A stretch of 64,000 nucleotides of DNA from Aedes albopictus (Eukaryota > Arthropoda > Insecta > Diptera > Culicidae), in assembly GCF_035046485.1 (NCBI RefSeq), contig NC_085136.1:83593734-83657733 (forward strand). Reading direction: 5' to 3'. The position numbers and the translations under genes are program-made. Of this stretch, positions 45,708 through 56,147 are shown in pieces (within the stretch, counting starts at the first letter, position 1; the number at the start of each line of letters is the position of its first letter). The notes under the pieces were generated by a model. The model made no database searches and was not told the origin of the DNA. It saw nothing but the letters and a program-made list of their open reading frames with translations.

Positions 45708-45994
45708 TCCTCCTCTCCTCTTCTTGGCGTAACGTCCTCACTGGGACAAAGCCTGCTTCTCAGCTTAGTGTTCTATGAGCACTTCCACAGTTATTAACTG
45801 AGAGCTTCCTCTGCAAATGACCATTTTGCATGTGTATATCGTGTGGCAGGCACGAAGATACTCTATGCCCAAGGAAGTCAAGGAAATTTCCTTTACGAAA
45901 AGATCCTGGACCGACCGGGAATCGAACCCGTCACCCTCAGCATGGTCATGCTGAATACCCGTGCGTTTACCGCCTCGGCTATATGGGCCCTTAC
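45708..45994 (-). mobile_element. Feilai-like SINE inside the R1 element, 12-bp target duplication
   Basis: The minus-strand copy has the B box (rc of cgggaatcgaacccgtc, near 45920-45936) and A box (rc of tttaccgcctcggctatatg). Direct repeats gcatacggtcac flank it (45696-45707, 45995-46006). It closely resembles 15497-15755. Confidence 0.93.
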
Positions 45995-46005
45995 GCATAC
46001 GGTCA

Positions 46006-46830
46006 CGCATTGTGCGAAAACGCGGGCACACGAACAAAACGTGTCCCGCCGTTTCCTCTAGACCATTGCACACTGGGCATTTGGGAGAATCCGCATGCCC
46101 GAAATGGTGTAGGTATTGTCGGAAGCAACCATGACCTGTAAGGACCTGTGTGAGGTGGAATGTAACTTCCCCATGGCGCCTATTAATCCAACTATCTACC
46201 CTCGGTATCAACCTATGGGTCCACCTTCCTTTGGTGGAACTGTCTCACGCGCGCTGTCATTTGACCATACAGGCCATCCTGGCACTCTTGCGTATGCCTC
46301 TTGTGCCGCACATTTTGAAGCACTCCATGTCGTCCCTGATAAGGATGCCGATAGGCACCATACCAGTGATGACGCAGAGAGCGTCGTGTGACACGGTACG
46401 GTACGTGCTCGTAACCCTCAGGCACATAAGCCTGTAAATACTTTACAGCTTTCGTCGATAGCATGCAGTACTTAGCGCAGTGCCCCACGCTGTGCTGCCA
46501 TACCTAAGTATGGACGTAGCAACACTAGCCAGAAGCTTGCGCTTACTGGTGTACACCGCAGAGCTATTGGACATCATCCGAGACAGTGCCGCAATAGCTG
46601 TGGAGGCTCATTACAGGCATAATCGACGTGGCTTGTCGTCGATCATCACGCCCAATTGTTTGACAAAGCGCTTTGATAGGCTAGTGCACTCACCTACACT
46701 GATCTCCGCCTGATGCTCCGGCTTCAGGTTGTTCACTACCGTCACCTGAGTCGTGTGGTGAACCAGCTCCAGTTTCCTGGACCGCATCCACGCCGCCACA
46801 ACCTTGATCGAGTGGTCGGTAGTCAACTTC
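46006..46830 (-). pseudogene. R1-clade ORF2 C-terminal region (thumb and zinc motif)
   Basis: The segment near 46080-46015 reads CPVCNGLEETAGHVLFVCPR, the C-terminal C-x2-C-x8-H-x4-C zinc motif common in R1-clade ORF2 proteins. Preceding pieces (46611-46832: KLELVHHTTQVTVVNN; 46213-46488: YLGV-type and VTRRSLRHHW regions) match the post-RT region in at least three frames. The intact domain would help target-primed reverse transcription. Here it is broken by frameshifts, and then by the SINE at 45708. Confidence 0.82.
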
Positions 46831-47785
46831 ACTCCTCGATCGTTTCACCGTAGACTTCGAGCGTAATGTCGTCGGCAAATCCGACAATCACCACTCCCAC
46901 TGGGTACTCTAACCTCAACACCTCGTCGTACATGACATTCCATAACACCGGACCCAGGATGGAACCTTGCGGGACTCCTGAGGTTATGTCAAAGCACTTG
47001 CGACCCACCTCCGTGTCGTAGACTAGTACGCGATTCTGAAAGTAGCTTCCGAAAATCTTGTACAAGTACTCCGGTATCCCCAGACGCAAGAGCGCATCGG
47101 CAATAGCAGCCCAGCTGGCGCTATTAAATGCATTCCTTACATCCAGAGTCACTACCGCGCAGAAGCGAATTCCCCTCCTCTTAGGCTCGAGTGCTTTCTC
47201 GGCGGTTTTTGTAACCGACAAGATAGCGTCTACGGTGGACCTCCCCTTCCGGAAGCCATACTGGTTGCTCGAAAGACCATTTACGCCCTCAGTGAACCTC
47301 GACATTCTATTGAGGATGATCTTTTCGAACACCTTCCCCGCCGTGTCAATCAAGCATATTGGTCTATATGCCGACGGGTCTCCGGGTGGTTTCCCCGCCT
47401 TTGGCAATAGTACCAGGCTTTGCCTCTTCCAAGCTTCTGGGAAAACTCCCTCGTCCAGGCATTTCTGCATAGCAGACCTGAACATCTCGAGAGCCTCTGC
47501 AATAGCTACTTTTAGGGTCAAGTTCGGAACTTCGTCCGGACCTGGGGCCTTACCTACGCTAAGGGACTTAGCTATCCCCGCAAGCTCCACATCGGTGACC
47601 CTCTCCTCATCGCCAGCCCCAGTCCCCGGCTGTCCTACGAAAGGAGGCCAAGGACTAGGATCACGGCGCGGAAAAGGCCCTCGATGATTCCCTCCAACAT
47701 TCTGGAACGGTCTTCTTAGGGGCTGTTTATAAAACACGTAAACCAAAATTTGGCCATCTGAGACAACCCAACTTGACGATACCAA
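46829..47785 (-). pseudogene. R1-clade reverse transcriptase domain
   Basis: A 318-codon open frame, the longest in the window. Homology starts near residue 27 (47705). Motifs in order: GKAPGPDEVPN (residues 76-86), AYRPICLIDTAGKVFEKII (about 138-156), YGFRKGRSTVDAI (175-187), VTLDVRNAFNSASW (212-225, first catalytic Asp), SGVPQGSILGPVLWN (269-283) and GFADDITL (302-309, catalytic Asp pair). All three catalytic aspartates are present. The frame opens upstream into MITE-derived sequence, so its first ~26 residues are not retroelement, and it stops before the thumb. Not a functional gene by itself, but the domain is unusually intact. Confidence 0.93.
47718..47765. mobile_element. Single end of the GGGGCCGTTCATAAACC MITE family
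   Basis: ggggctgtttataaaacacg and aaccaaaatttggccatctg match the right end of the MITE at 17384-17553, reversed. Only one terminus is present, at the junction between R1 RT and the BEL/Pao block. Confidence 0.6.
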
Positions 47786-47813
47786 CTTGACCTTTATTGC
47801 TCTTGAGACTTGA

Positions 47814-48221
47814 CTAACAACTTGGGCGTAACCGTAACACCGATGTGCACTCGGCTAGTGACTTATGCGGGTTAGAGTTGATTGTTCTCTTCGTTGTCTC
47901 GAATAGAAAGAGGACACAGGACTTTCGGAATTCCTCGATCGTATCGTCTTTAGTACGGATCGTGACGACACGAATGTTGCCGTCTGACCCTTCGAAGATG
48001 TTAACGACCCTGCTTAAGTGCCTCTTCAAAGGAGGGGCATTCTCGTCCTTAAGTAGGGCCATTGGCACGATACAAATATTGTTCGGCTGCTTGGTGCGGT
48101 TGTGGAGATCCGAGAGGTATAGTGTAGACCACCTGCTGCAGACATGCTGTGACACCTGCTGAGCACTCTTCCACTTCGCCAGGTGATTGGTGGAAAGATC
48201 CTGCAAATCAGGCTCCGGCAT
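47814..48221 (-). pseudogene. BEL/Pao integrase C-terminal (DUF5641-like) fragment
   Basis: The 135-codon frame carries the landmarks of the tail that follows BEL/Pao integrase: LAKWKSAQQVSQHVCSRWST (residues 14-33), KDENAPPLKRHLSRVVNIFE (58-77) and RVVTIRTKDDTIEEF (84-98). Conserved tryptophans of the family are partly lost (PPLKRHL where PPLxWxLGR is usual). It is followed by a non-coding ~50 bp and the MITE end; no 3' LTR can be identified. Confidence 0.82.
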
Positions 48222-48290
48222 GGCAGTTCGTGGTCGCTGAACCAGGAACTGCTCTGTAGTTAGAGGGTTTGAGCCACGAAATCGCTGGGA

Positions 48291-48999
48291 TCACTGTTTA
48301 TTGGGGTTGGCGGACGTACATTGAGAACCGCTTCGTTTTGCGCCTGTGAAGTTAACATTTCGTCCAACTTTAACACTTTTGTTCTTGTTTAACACTTCTT
48401 TGTTCTTATCAGAACTGGTGTCCTTGATGAGTTTCTCTTGGAACTTCTGTTCGTGGAACAGTCGATACAGGTCAACGAAGGTTGTTGCGTTACTCCAGAT
48501 TATCAAATGGGGCTTGCCACGACGAGCTGCGAAACGTTTCAGCGCTGCTGGGAACGCTTGGGCGGTTAGTTAGGTCCATTACTAGCTCCAGATGGACGGC
48601 CTTCACTACTAGGCAGACACAAATCGCTACGTAGCAGTTCACTGGGCTCGCTCGACGATTGGGACATTTGACTTGGAATGGACCCCAGTACACACCGGTA
48701 GTGCAGGGATGACTTTAGCCGACGGAAGATCGGCCATCTAAATATTCGTCCAGAACCTTAGGCTAGCTGCGGAAACAGGGAATGCAATTATATATCACCT
48801 TTCTTGCCAAACTGTTAAGAACTTTCCACGAACCGCAGAGATCAGCAGTTGCTGACCAGCGTGGGAGAGCTTGTAGTGGAAATGTCGTACGATCATTTTC
48901 GTGAAGAATGTAGGGATGCTTGTGATCTGACGATATCGATATCATAGAGAGCGGGCCGCCGACGCGCAACACGTGTCGTATTGGACAAGTCGTGGACAA
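48291..48999 (-). pseudogene. BEL/Pao integrase (zinc-binding and core) fragments
   Basis: 48763-48999 encodes LRVGGPLSMISISSDHKHPY and later KVIYNCIPCFR, the H-H-C-C-type N-terminal region. 48490-48693 encodes YWGPFQVK..., then CYVAICVCLVVKAVHLELV, which includes the catalytic core strand region. 48291-48506 continues with the ATTFVDLYRLF stretch, where DNATNFVG is usual, so the second catalytic Asp appears substituted. Three frames and several stops make it inactive. The intact enzyme would insert the element's DNA copy. Confidence 0.82.
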
Positions 49000-49079
49000 A
49001 TCTCCTGTTGACCTACACTTTTAGCTCTTATGGGAGGAATTCCTGCTGGGACAAGCGAACTAGAGCGATAGTTGCCTAT

Positions 49080-49526
49080 TTATGTTCCTCTAGCGTAAGG
49101 GGACCAGTTTTCCTGGACTACCGATTGCGAGTTGTGCCAAAATCGAAGCAGCAGTGCCACGATACGGACGAGCATCGGGAACCACGATCGTTCGCCAAAG
49201 ATTTCACTTGGAGGTACAGCTTGAGCTGGAAACGCGGGTGTCGGGTGCTCTTCTAGCACTGATGTGTCCAATTCGACACTGGAAGCATCGTCTGCATGGG
49301 CCAGAACTGTTGGTCCTGAGCCAACCAGTGCGCAGTGCGGGCCTTCGAACCAAAGTGTTTGATACTGAAGGTGTGCGGATGACATTCCACGGGAGATAGA
49401 ATCTGCCGGATTCTCGGTGCCTGGAACATGACCCCAAACTCCAGCCTTGGTTTGTGATCGAGAGGGTAGCGAAGCCGACCAGCACTGGAGTTTGGAGTCA
49501 TGTTCCAGGCACCGCCGTGCAATCAT
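49080..49526 (-). pseudogene. BEL/Pao RNase H-end fragment
   Basis: The frame reads VWGHVPGTENPADSISRGMS near residues 30-49, the conserved phrase at the end of the BEL/Pao RNase H region, then LQYQTLWFEGP. It marks the 5' limit of the BEL/Pao block; protease and RT of that element are absent. A 29-bp inverted pair at 49416-49444 / 49485-49513 lies across the phrase. Confidence 0.8.
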
Positions 49527-49529
49527 GTA

Positions 49530-49815
49530 TCATCAACTGGACCGAACAGGAGCCATTACACCTTTCGTCTTGGCCAACACGATCCTGTAGGCATCACCCA
49601 ACGGATTCGCATTGCCACTCTGCAAAGCGCGGCTTTTGCAGCGGCAAATACCACTCGCCATTCTTTCCGATCTTCCTCAGATCGCCCGCCGCCTAGCCCG
49701 TAGGCAGACGCGGTACAGGTCTGCAACCACTTGAGTCCACCAGTATGCCGGTGGTCTCTCATGTCTAGAGTGGACTCGCCTAAGGCATAGTCACATCGCA
49801 CGCATGCGAGAGCAC
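49530..49815 (-). pseudogene. R1-clade linker between endonuclease and RT
   Basis: In a second frame the minus strand reads RPPAYWWT, CLRARRRA and then NPLGDAYRIVLAKTKGVMAP, the conserved linker that precedes R1-clade RT. It ends a few codons before the BEL/Pao block, and the next R1 codons resume near 47710 beyond it. This proves that the BEL/Pao sequence sits inside the R1 element. Confidence 0.78.
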
Positions 49816-49817
49816 CG

Positions 49818-50348
49818 CTACCAGTTCGTACTTGTTAGATCAGAACTACAAAAAGTAACGTCAATTATAGACTCCGCTCCGTTCCGACTAAATGTACTCT
49901 TGGTATCGATTTTAGCCAGGTCGACATCTACCATGATCAGCGTCTCTAGCAGGCTCTGACCCCGCTGGTTCGAGAAACGGCTTCCCCATTGCACGGCCCA
50001 AGCATTAAAGTCACTAACTATTACCACCGGCCTTCGCCCTGTTATCACGGTCGTCATATGTACAGTCCAGCATCCACGTGAGCTGCTCGATCGACCATCG
50101 CGGAGGTGCATAACAGCTACAGAAGAAGACCCCGTTTACTTTAACAACCACGAAGTCCTCAAAGGTAGTAGACACCAACTCCTGGACGGGGTATTCACCC
50201 ATCGTCCATATCGCCGCCATTTTTCTGGACCCATCCGCGACCCAATTGCACAAGCAATTGCCGTTGCCGGCGAATATTCAGAAACCTTCTGACAAAGCAG
50301 TTGCTGAGCTTCGTCACAGTGGTTCAGGTTCAGCCACATCACCATCAC
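49818..50348 (-). pseudogene. R1-clade apurinic-like endonuclease
   Basis: Overlapping frames give VMWLNLNHCDEAQQLLCQ (start of ORF2), then GVFFCSCYAPPRWSIEQL, then VVIVSDFNAWAVQWGS (the catalytic GDFNA motif with G changed to S) and ESIIDVTFCSSDL. This domain nicks the target site in intact elements. Two frameshifts and the altered motif indicate decay. The later S-D-H motif lies in the disrupted segment after 49818. Confidence 0.85.
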
Positions 50349-50439
50349 TGTGACTTGTCTACGACGGCTTTTCTGATCACCTTGGGTGTTTGTTGTTCGC
50401 AGATTTTCCGGAACAAATCAAATATGTGGGTGGACTCGT

Positions 50440-50982
50440 GCCTTGTGCCTTATGGCCTTTGTCGTCGCATCGCCTACACAGTTTGCTCCTGTCAGAGCTA
50501 TGACTAGTGTCTTGGTTTCAGACACCTGAAGCAATTCTTGGCACATTCACTAGCCCATCTTGAGTTCCCTACTTTAATGGACTCATTAGCTTCCGCCACA
50601 GGTCGCTGTATAAAGGCCACCTGTGTCCCTGTCGGGCCCTTCTGTAGCAAACGGCTGCGGTGGCCACCCGCTCCTCGCATTGCTGCCGCAGTGTCATGAC
50701 AGGCTCTTCCACGTTAGTGATCTGGTATAGGTCTTCAACCTTCAGAGTCACCTCCGCCTCATCAACGACCTCTTCCACCTGATATTTGTAGATGGTGCCG
50801 TTACGTTCTTTATCGCGCTTGAGGATAATTTCACCTGTACAAGTACGTCTTATACTGCGCATGGTGGCTCCCACATGCGCGAGCTTGGCGTCGCTCCTCA
50901 TCGGCTTCAAGACTTTTGAGTACTTGGACTGTACAGCATTGATGATGAGCGCGTCTCCCTTCTCGTGCTTCTGCGTTTTCAA
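50440..50982 (-). pseudogene. R1-clade ORF1 (gag-like), C-terminal half
   Basis: The 137-codon frame 50569-50982 contains GDALIINAVQSKYSKVLKPM and EVTLKVEDLYQITNVEEPV, matching the nucleic-acid-chaperone ORF1 of R1-type elements. After its stop, other frames carry a degraded pair of zinc knuckles (NCFRCLKPRH and SKLCRRCDDKGHKAQ, about 50550-50440). N-terminal half is missing beyond ~51000. Confidence 0.8.
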
Positions 50983-51029
50983 GGCCTGGTATCCCTATGC
51001 CCCTATACTGATCAAACCCCCGTAGGAAT

Positions 51030-51950
51030 GACTTCAAATGACTGGAATTTGAGTTCAGCAATAACTCTTGTAAAGATTCCTCCAGAAATTCTTTTGAAAT
51101 TGAGATTTTTTTCCTTCCCCTGTACTGCTCCATGATCCAGAAATTCGTTTAGGTTTTCGTTCAGAAATTATCAAAAATTTTAAAAACATTCTCTCAGGAT
51201 TTTCTAAAATGATTCAATAAAGGTTCGTTCTGAAATACTTGCTAGGATTCCTTTAGCGATTATTTGGAAAATTCCTTCAAAGATTGCTACTAGAAAATTC
51301 TAAAATAATTTCTCCAGAAGTTCCTCCAGGTATTCCCCCAGGGATTGCTTAGGGCTTATTGAGAACTTACTTTCATATTTTTTTTCGGGGATGTTTGAGA
51401 ATATTTTCAGAAGATTCTCTCAGAAATTTCCAAGGAAAATACTCCAGAATCTATTCCTTGGAATTTGTCAAAGAATTTATCTAAAAATCCTTCTTTGTAG
51501 AGAATTCTCCTGTTCTTCCAGATATTCTTTCAAATTCTTTCAAAAAAATCTGTTTCATTTAAAAAAAAATATTTAGAAGTTCTTAAAAAAATGTTTCCTG
51601 GATGTATTTTGTTTCTTCAGGCAGTGTAGAATTTGCATTAGTTGAAATACACGTAAATAAAAGCAAAAAAAAAGTTTCTTCTGGAATTTTTCTTCAGTAA
51701 TTTTTTATGCAATTATCCCTGAAAAAAATATTTAGGAAATGTTCCTATTAATTCTTCCAGAGATATTTTCAATAGTTTTTCTTGAGATTCCTTTAAAATT
51801 TCCTCCAGGGATCCCTTGGAAATTGATTGGTGGATTTATACAATTCCTCCAATATCTTTGTCTAAAAATTTCTGCAGGAATTTTGGCAGACATTTTAAAG
51901 AAATTTCTCTACGAATATCTCTCAAAAATATATAAATAATTTTTATTCTT
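51030..51950 (-). repeat. Type A degenerate array, minus orientation
   Basis: Units such as gattcctccagaaattcttt and tttctccagaagttcctcca, strongly diverged and AT-rich. Confidence 0.6.
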
Positions 51951-51959
51951 GATATAACT

Positions 51960-52740
51960 TTAAGAGTTCCTCAAGGAGCTTCTCATGATAATTTTATAGG
52001 AATTGAGGTAAGGAGTTTCTTCAAGTACAGGGAATTTCTCATGAAATTCTTGGAGGAACCCTTGGAATGATTTCCGAAGGTATCTTTGTTGTTTTTTCAA
52101 GAATTTTTGGATGAATTTATGTTAAACTTCATGAAATAACTATTGAAGAACTCCCGCACTGAAATAACTGAAGTAGTCCATTAAACTCTGAAGAAAACTC
52201 TGGAGGTATTTTTAAATTTATCCCTGTCGGAATGTCGGGAGAAAATCCCAACGGGAAATTCTGGAAGGATCTCCGAAGGAATTTTTGAAGAAATCTACAG
52301 TAAAATTTCTTTTAAATTTTCAGTAAGATAGTCCATAAGAATATCCGAAAAAACCACTGCGATTTTTTTTGAAGAAATAGCAGCAGGGAATTTTGAAAAC
52401 CTTTTAGGAGAAATACATGGAGAAATTTCCAGGAAAAACCTTGGGTGGAATTCCAAGAAAAGTTTATTCAATTTTCTTAACGAGTTAGTGGTAGATTTTC
52501 CAAAGAAATCCATGGAGAAATGTTTGGAGGAATATTGAATTTTTGATTTTATTAAGGAATCGCTGAAATAATTCCTAAAAGTATTCCTAAAGCGATTTAA
52601 GGACATACTTCTGAAGACTCTTCTATGGGAATACTTAAAAACGCCTAGATAAGCATCTGTAAAGATCCATAAAAAAACTTGAGAAATTTCCAAAAGAATT
52701 ACTGTAGAAATTCTTAGGAAATATTTCTAAATTAATTCTC
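51960..52740 (+). repeat. Type A degenerate array, plus orientation
   Basis: The same family now reads gaatttctcatgaaattctt, ggaggaacccttgg and aggaatttttgaagaaatct. The orientation switch at about 51955 gives a loose inverted repeat with the preceding array. Confidence 0.6.
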
Positions 52741-52829
52741 CTTCGCAGGGTTAGGGTTATTTTTGACCCAATCTGTACACTACGTCAGCGAACTGCTGCC
52801 AACGTGATGCAAAAGGAAGGTTAAAGCAA

Positions 52830-53112
52830 ATGTCGGAGGAAATTATGGGAAAATACGTGGAGGAATTTCTCTATGGATTTTCTAGATGAATCCCCGTAGA
52901 AGTTTCTGAACATACTCTGGTGGAAATTTCCAATAGTAATCTTAGAGCAATTCCTGAACAAATATCTGGCTGAACGAATTTACGAAAGAATCTTTGGAAG
53001 ATTTTCTTAAGTAATCGCTGTAGAAATTTGTAAAGGAATCCCTGAAAGGGCTTCTCAAACAAATCCATAAAAAAATCTGAAGTAATCCCTGGCGATGTTT
53101 CAGGAGGAACAC
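52830..53112 (+). repeat. Type A degenerate array
   Basis: Units ggaggaaattatggg, ggaatttctctatgg and gaggaacactg. Confidence 0.55.
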
Positions 53113-53116
53113 TGAT

Positions 53117-53312
53117 ATATATGCTGCCCTTTACTGGCATTTACCAGATTTGCTGGTATTCATAAAAATACAGAAAAACTTGTAGTTAGAAGGCACAGAA
53201 TATTACCAATTGAGAGATGAATTTTTGAAAAAAAAAATCGCGTTCTGGTGGGATTCGAACCCACGATCTCGTATCCGCTAGACCGGTGCTTTAACCAACT
53301 AAACCATAGAAC
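53117..53312 (-). mobile_element. tRNA-Thr-like SINE, minus strand
   Basis: The head, read on minus, has tggtttagttggttaaagca (A box) and gtgggttcgaatcccacca (intact T arm and B box, rc near 53244-53262). The tail reads ccagcaaatctggtaaatgc, then cagtaaagggcagca, as in the 75-bp insertion at 13429. The anticodon stem does not pair, so it is not a working tRNA gene. Confidence 0.72.
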
Positions 53313-53525
53313 AGGTAATAATTCTGCGGAATAGAAAGCCAAACTGAACCCGAGCCCTCACCATGAACATTCCTTTTTTCATGAACCATATCTCTTTCGG
53401 CTCGGTAAGGGCCCGGGTTCAGTTTGGCTTTCTATTCCGCAGAATTATTACCTGTTCTGTGGCTTAGTTGGTTAAAGCACCGGTCTAGCGAATACGGGGT
53501 CGTGGATTCGAATCCCACCAGAACA
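53235..53525. repeat. Long near-perfect palindrome joining two tRNA-like heads
   Basis: Arms of ~115 bp (about 53242-53355 and 53412-53524) share the tRNA-like head and an adjoining ggtaataattctgcggaata / tattccgcagaattattacc block, around a ~55-bp spacer. Differences between arms are few. The right arm head (53458-53525, plus) reads gtggcttagttggttaaagc and ggattcgaatcccaccagaa. Confidence 0.9.
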
Positions 53526-53529
53526 CGCC

Positions 53530-53640
53530 TGTGCCTGTAACTATAAGTTTTACAGGAGGAACTCACGGAAATTAGCATAAAAGTATTCCTGGATAAATTT
53601 CCGGAGAAATTCTGAAGGGAATTTCTTAAGGATACCTTGT
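53530..53640 (+). repeat. Type A degenerate array remnant
   Basis: Units aggaggaactcacgg and gagaaattctgaaggg follow the palindrome. Confidence 0.5.
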
Positions 53641-54268
53641 GAAAACATCCATAGAGCAAAGAGCGTTCATACTGGTAGGAAATTATTTATGCTTTTTTCT
53701 TTGTCTCAAGAGCTGGTTACTCAGTGAGTAACTTGGAGTCACCTCGATGGAGTTCTGCAGACTTGAACATTACACCGTTGACTCATTTGTTCAATCACCG
53801 AAACTTCATAACTATGTTACCTATACACGAACAGAAAAAAAGTTGAAATGTGTTAAACATAGTATATAATTTACACGTTAAGATGTACATTGCCTTAAAA
53901 ATCGCAACCACCGGCGAAAGAAATTTGGCACAGAGCACGAAGTAGGTGTAAATTTCACGTTCGTGCCTTTACATCGCATCACCAACCCCCCCCCCCCAGA
54001 TCGTCGGCATGGCACTAGATTCAACCGCCCGCCGGTTGCTGTAAAATTCTGTGACCAACGACTCCCACATTCACCGGTGCATCTTTAGTTTGGAAACGTG
54101 CAGCGGCCATGCTGCATTGCATTGATCGCAAATGCACGGGTATTGCCTTTCAGTTTAAGATTGTCGGCAGCAGCGGGGACTTGGGAGAAGAACGACAAAC
54201 GCTGGCGCTGGCTGACTGGTGGCAAAGACTAACTCTTCGGTGACTTCTTGGTGCTCTATTGCCGCATG
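53641..54268. other. Unassigned DNA
   Basis: No repeat partner in the window. A poly-C tract lies near 53988-53997. It may be unique host sequence; no gene recognised. Confidence 0.35.
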
Positions 54269-54963
54269 TAGGGGAACAGAGCCCAAAATGCCAAGATGGG
54301 GTAAAATGGCCCAACTCATAAATTCATTCCTGAATGGGACTTGATCATTGATATAGGTGAACGGTGTCAAGATATGTTTGCATTGAACATTCTTCTAGAT
54401 GCTAGGCCGCCAAACCCACGGAAAATCTTTTGATTTCCCAATGAAAATTGGTAACTTCCGGTTTTCCGTGCTTGCAATTAAGGTTTTCTGGTGATTTTAT
54501 TACCAGCCAAGTGTTTCCAACGAGATTGAGGCACGCATGGAGTCGCATGGTTGTTGATGTCTACGCTTTACATGTTAGGGGTCATTCAAATATTACGATC
54601 ATCGTTTTGCGGGGAGGGGGGGTAACACTCCATGTATTGAGTAAACGAAAAAACGTGACAAAAAGGTGAAAGTGAGTCGAAAATGCCAGAAAACTGAAGG
54701 ACGTAATTTTTGAATGTTTTCATGAAGTGGCATCTTACCCCATGGCAGATGGCCTTTTTGCACCACTTCCGTTTTACTAACCAGTTTTTGAAATCGCTAA
54801 AAATCAATGAAAATGCAATAATTTAGTGAATATTTTTGCTGAAGCATCGAGCAAATATTGTCTAGTTGCTGTTACCACTTTGAAAGCCTAACAAATGAGG
54901 CTATATATCATTAAAAACGATGAAAGTTTGAAAAATGGCATATTGCCCCACTTTCCCCTACGA
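54269..54963. mobile_element. Probable MITE with TAGGGGAA ends
   Basis: The left end taggggaacagagcccaaaa and right end (rc) taggggaaagtggggcaata are partly matching inverted ends. Inner ggtaaaatggccc and aatggcatattgcccc motifs resemble the GGGGCA..ATGG families elsewhere in the window. A single end of a G-rich MITE is nested near 54577-54630. Confidence 0.5.
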
Positions 54964-55234
54964 CAATCTCATGTAAAATCAACACCCTGCATCGAAAGCA
55001 GTTTCCATTTCCGCCTCGAGAGTAATCCATCGATGGAACAGCGGAAGGAAAGGAGTATTACTTGCTTGCACAGTAAAAAACAAATCGAAAGATGTAAGGC
55101 ATTTTAACTGTTTCGAATCATCTACTGAAGGCATTCAATTTGCTAAAGGTTAACCTCAGTACTTTCAATCAGTTGGTTCGCAAGAAAGAAGGAGAGAAGA
55201 AATTATCCAGTTTACTTTTTACTGTGCACATTAC

Positions 55235-55534
55235 TTGGATTGGATCGAACGTAGCCACGGGACAGCAATTTTTTACAACCTTTCCGATCCGGTGGAACAC
55301 GATCCGAACCTGAAAGGGGACGTGGCGGTCATAAATAAAAGTCACATGAGATATGAGAAGAAGCTGGACGCACTAACCGTGGGAAAGCGGAGATACCGAC
55401 GCAGGACAACACTGGGAGTGGAAACGTATCGGAACCGGCTTCTAAATCCTTGTTCTTTCTTCTATGTAGTAGGCAAAGAGTGCATTTGTCGTGAAAATTC
55501 CCCGAACGAAGGATGTGTTCCTGATTGGGATTAG
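55235..55534 (+). other. Unrecognised open frame, 99 codons
   Basis: An open frame with mixed, protein-like composition (KRRYRRRTT basic run at residues 52-60, then KECICRENSPNEGC near the end with three cysteines). I recognise no family. No promoter or polyadenylation context can be argued from the sequence. It is not part of any repeat seen in the window, so it could be an exon of a host gene or a chance frame. Confidence 0.2.
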
Positions 55535-55965
55535 ATTTTTTTTTACTTTTGTCAGTCGACATAGTAACGCCTTGGCATGCGGGAGTTTTTACAACATTTT
55601 TGTGGAGATTTGGGGCTACATACATGTTACACATTACTGGATTAAACAGTATCGAAGGAAGAGGTCAATAGGCTTAAAGTAAAGTGATTAAACCAATTGA
55701 TCGGAAGTTTTATTTTTATGTATTTTTTTATTGCCGTTGTTCTTTTTTTAAGATTTCCGTTAGTCCAAAGTCATAATCTATGCTTCACCAATTAGTTATC
55801 AGATTTCTTCCAGAAATTGCAAAACTTGCTCCATACTAAGCGGATGCTCACGATACGTTGTGCATCTTAACATTGGTTGATTATAAGCTTTCGATTCAAT
55901 CTTTTTTGTGCAAAGTCTGCACTTTTTCTTCAGCCCCAATTTCATTTTCACTGATCCACCTGCAG

Positions 55966-56147
55966 ATGAAAAGCAACGGTCATTTGATTTGCTTCTTTCG
56001 ATAGCCAAGGCACGTACCAGTCCGTACGTATCGCAGCTCAACCGAAACGCCTATCAACAGTTCGGATGTGATTCAAACTGGTATCTGCAATGGCACTTCT
56101 TTCCGATAGTTTTCTCAGACAAAAATCTTCCGGAAGCCTCCAGCCAG
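55966..56147 (+). other. Possible host exon between splice-like sites
   Basis: An acceptor-like ttcactgatccacctgcag ends at 55965 and a donor-like cag|gtaagc lies at 56148. The 182 bp between them is open in one frame (from SFDLLLSIAKARTS to HFFPIVFSDKNLPEASSQ) and does not belong to any repeat here. A second open piece ending in a donor-like cccc|gtaaga lies at about 56218-56299. The protein family is unknown to me; it may be chance. Confidence 0.25.

Larger units (their letters stand above)
44838..51000 (-). mobile_element. Decayed R1-clade non-LTR retrotransposon, interrupted twice
   Basis: On the minus strand the order is: ORF1 C-terminal half (50982-50440), endonuclease (50348-49818), linker (49815-49530), a foreign BEL/Pao block (49525-47815) plus a MITE end (47765-47718), reverse transcriptase (47710-46829), thumb and C-terminal zinc region (46830-46006), a SINE (45994-45708), then the 3' untranslated region (45695 to about 44850), which ends in a short A run (ttttttttt at 44839-44848 on plus). 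Many stops and frameshifts make it inactive. The 5' end is lost where a type A array begins (~51000). Confidence 0.85.

Noticed and set aside
47058..47687. 209-codon plus-strand open frame
   Set aside because: It is the antisense shadow of the R1-clade reverse transcriptase, which has all conserved motifs on the minus strand.
53458..53530. Functional tRNA-Thr gene
   Set aside because: A and B boxes are good, but the T arm has a mismatch in this copy, the anticodon stem does not pair, and the head is followed by SINE body or palindrome sequence.
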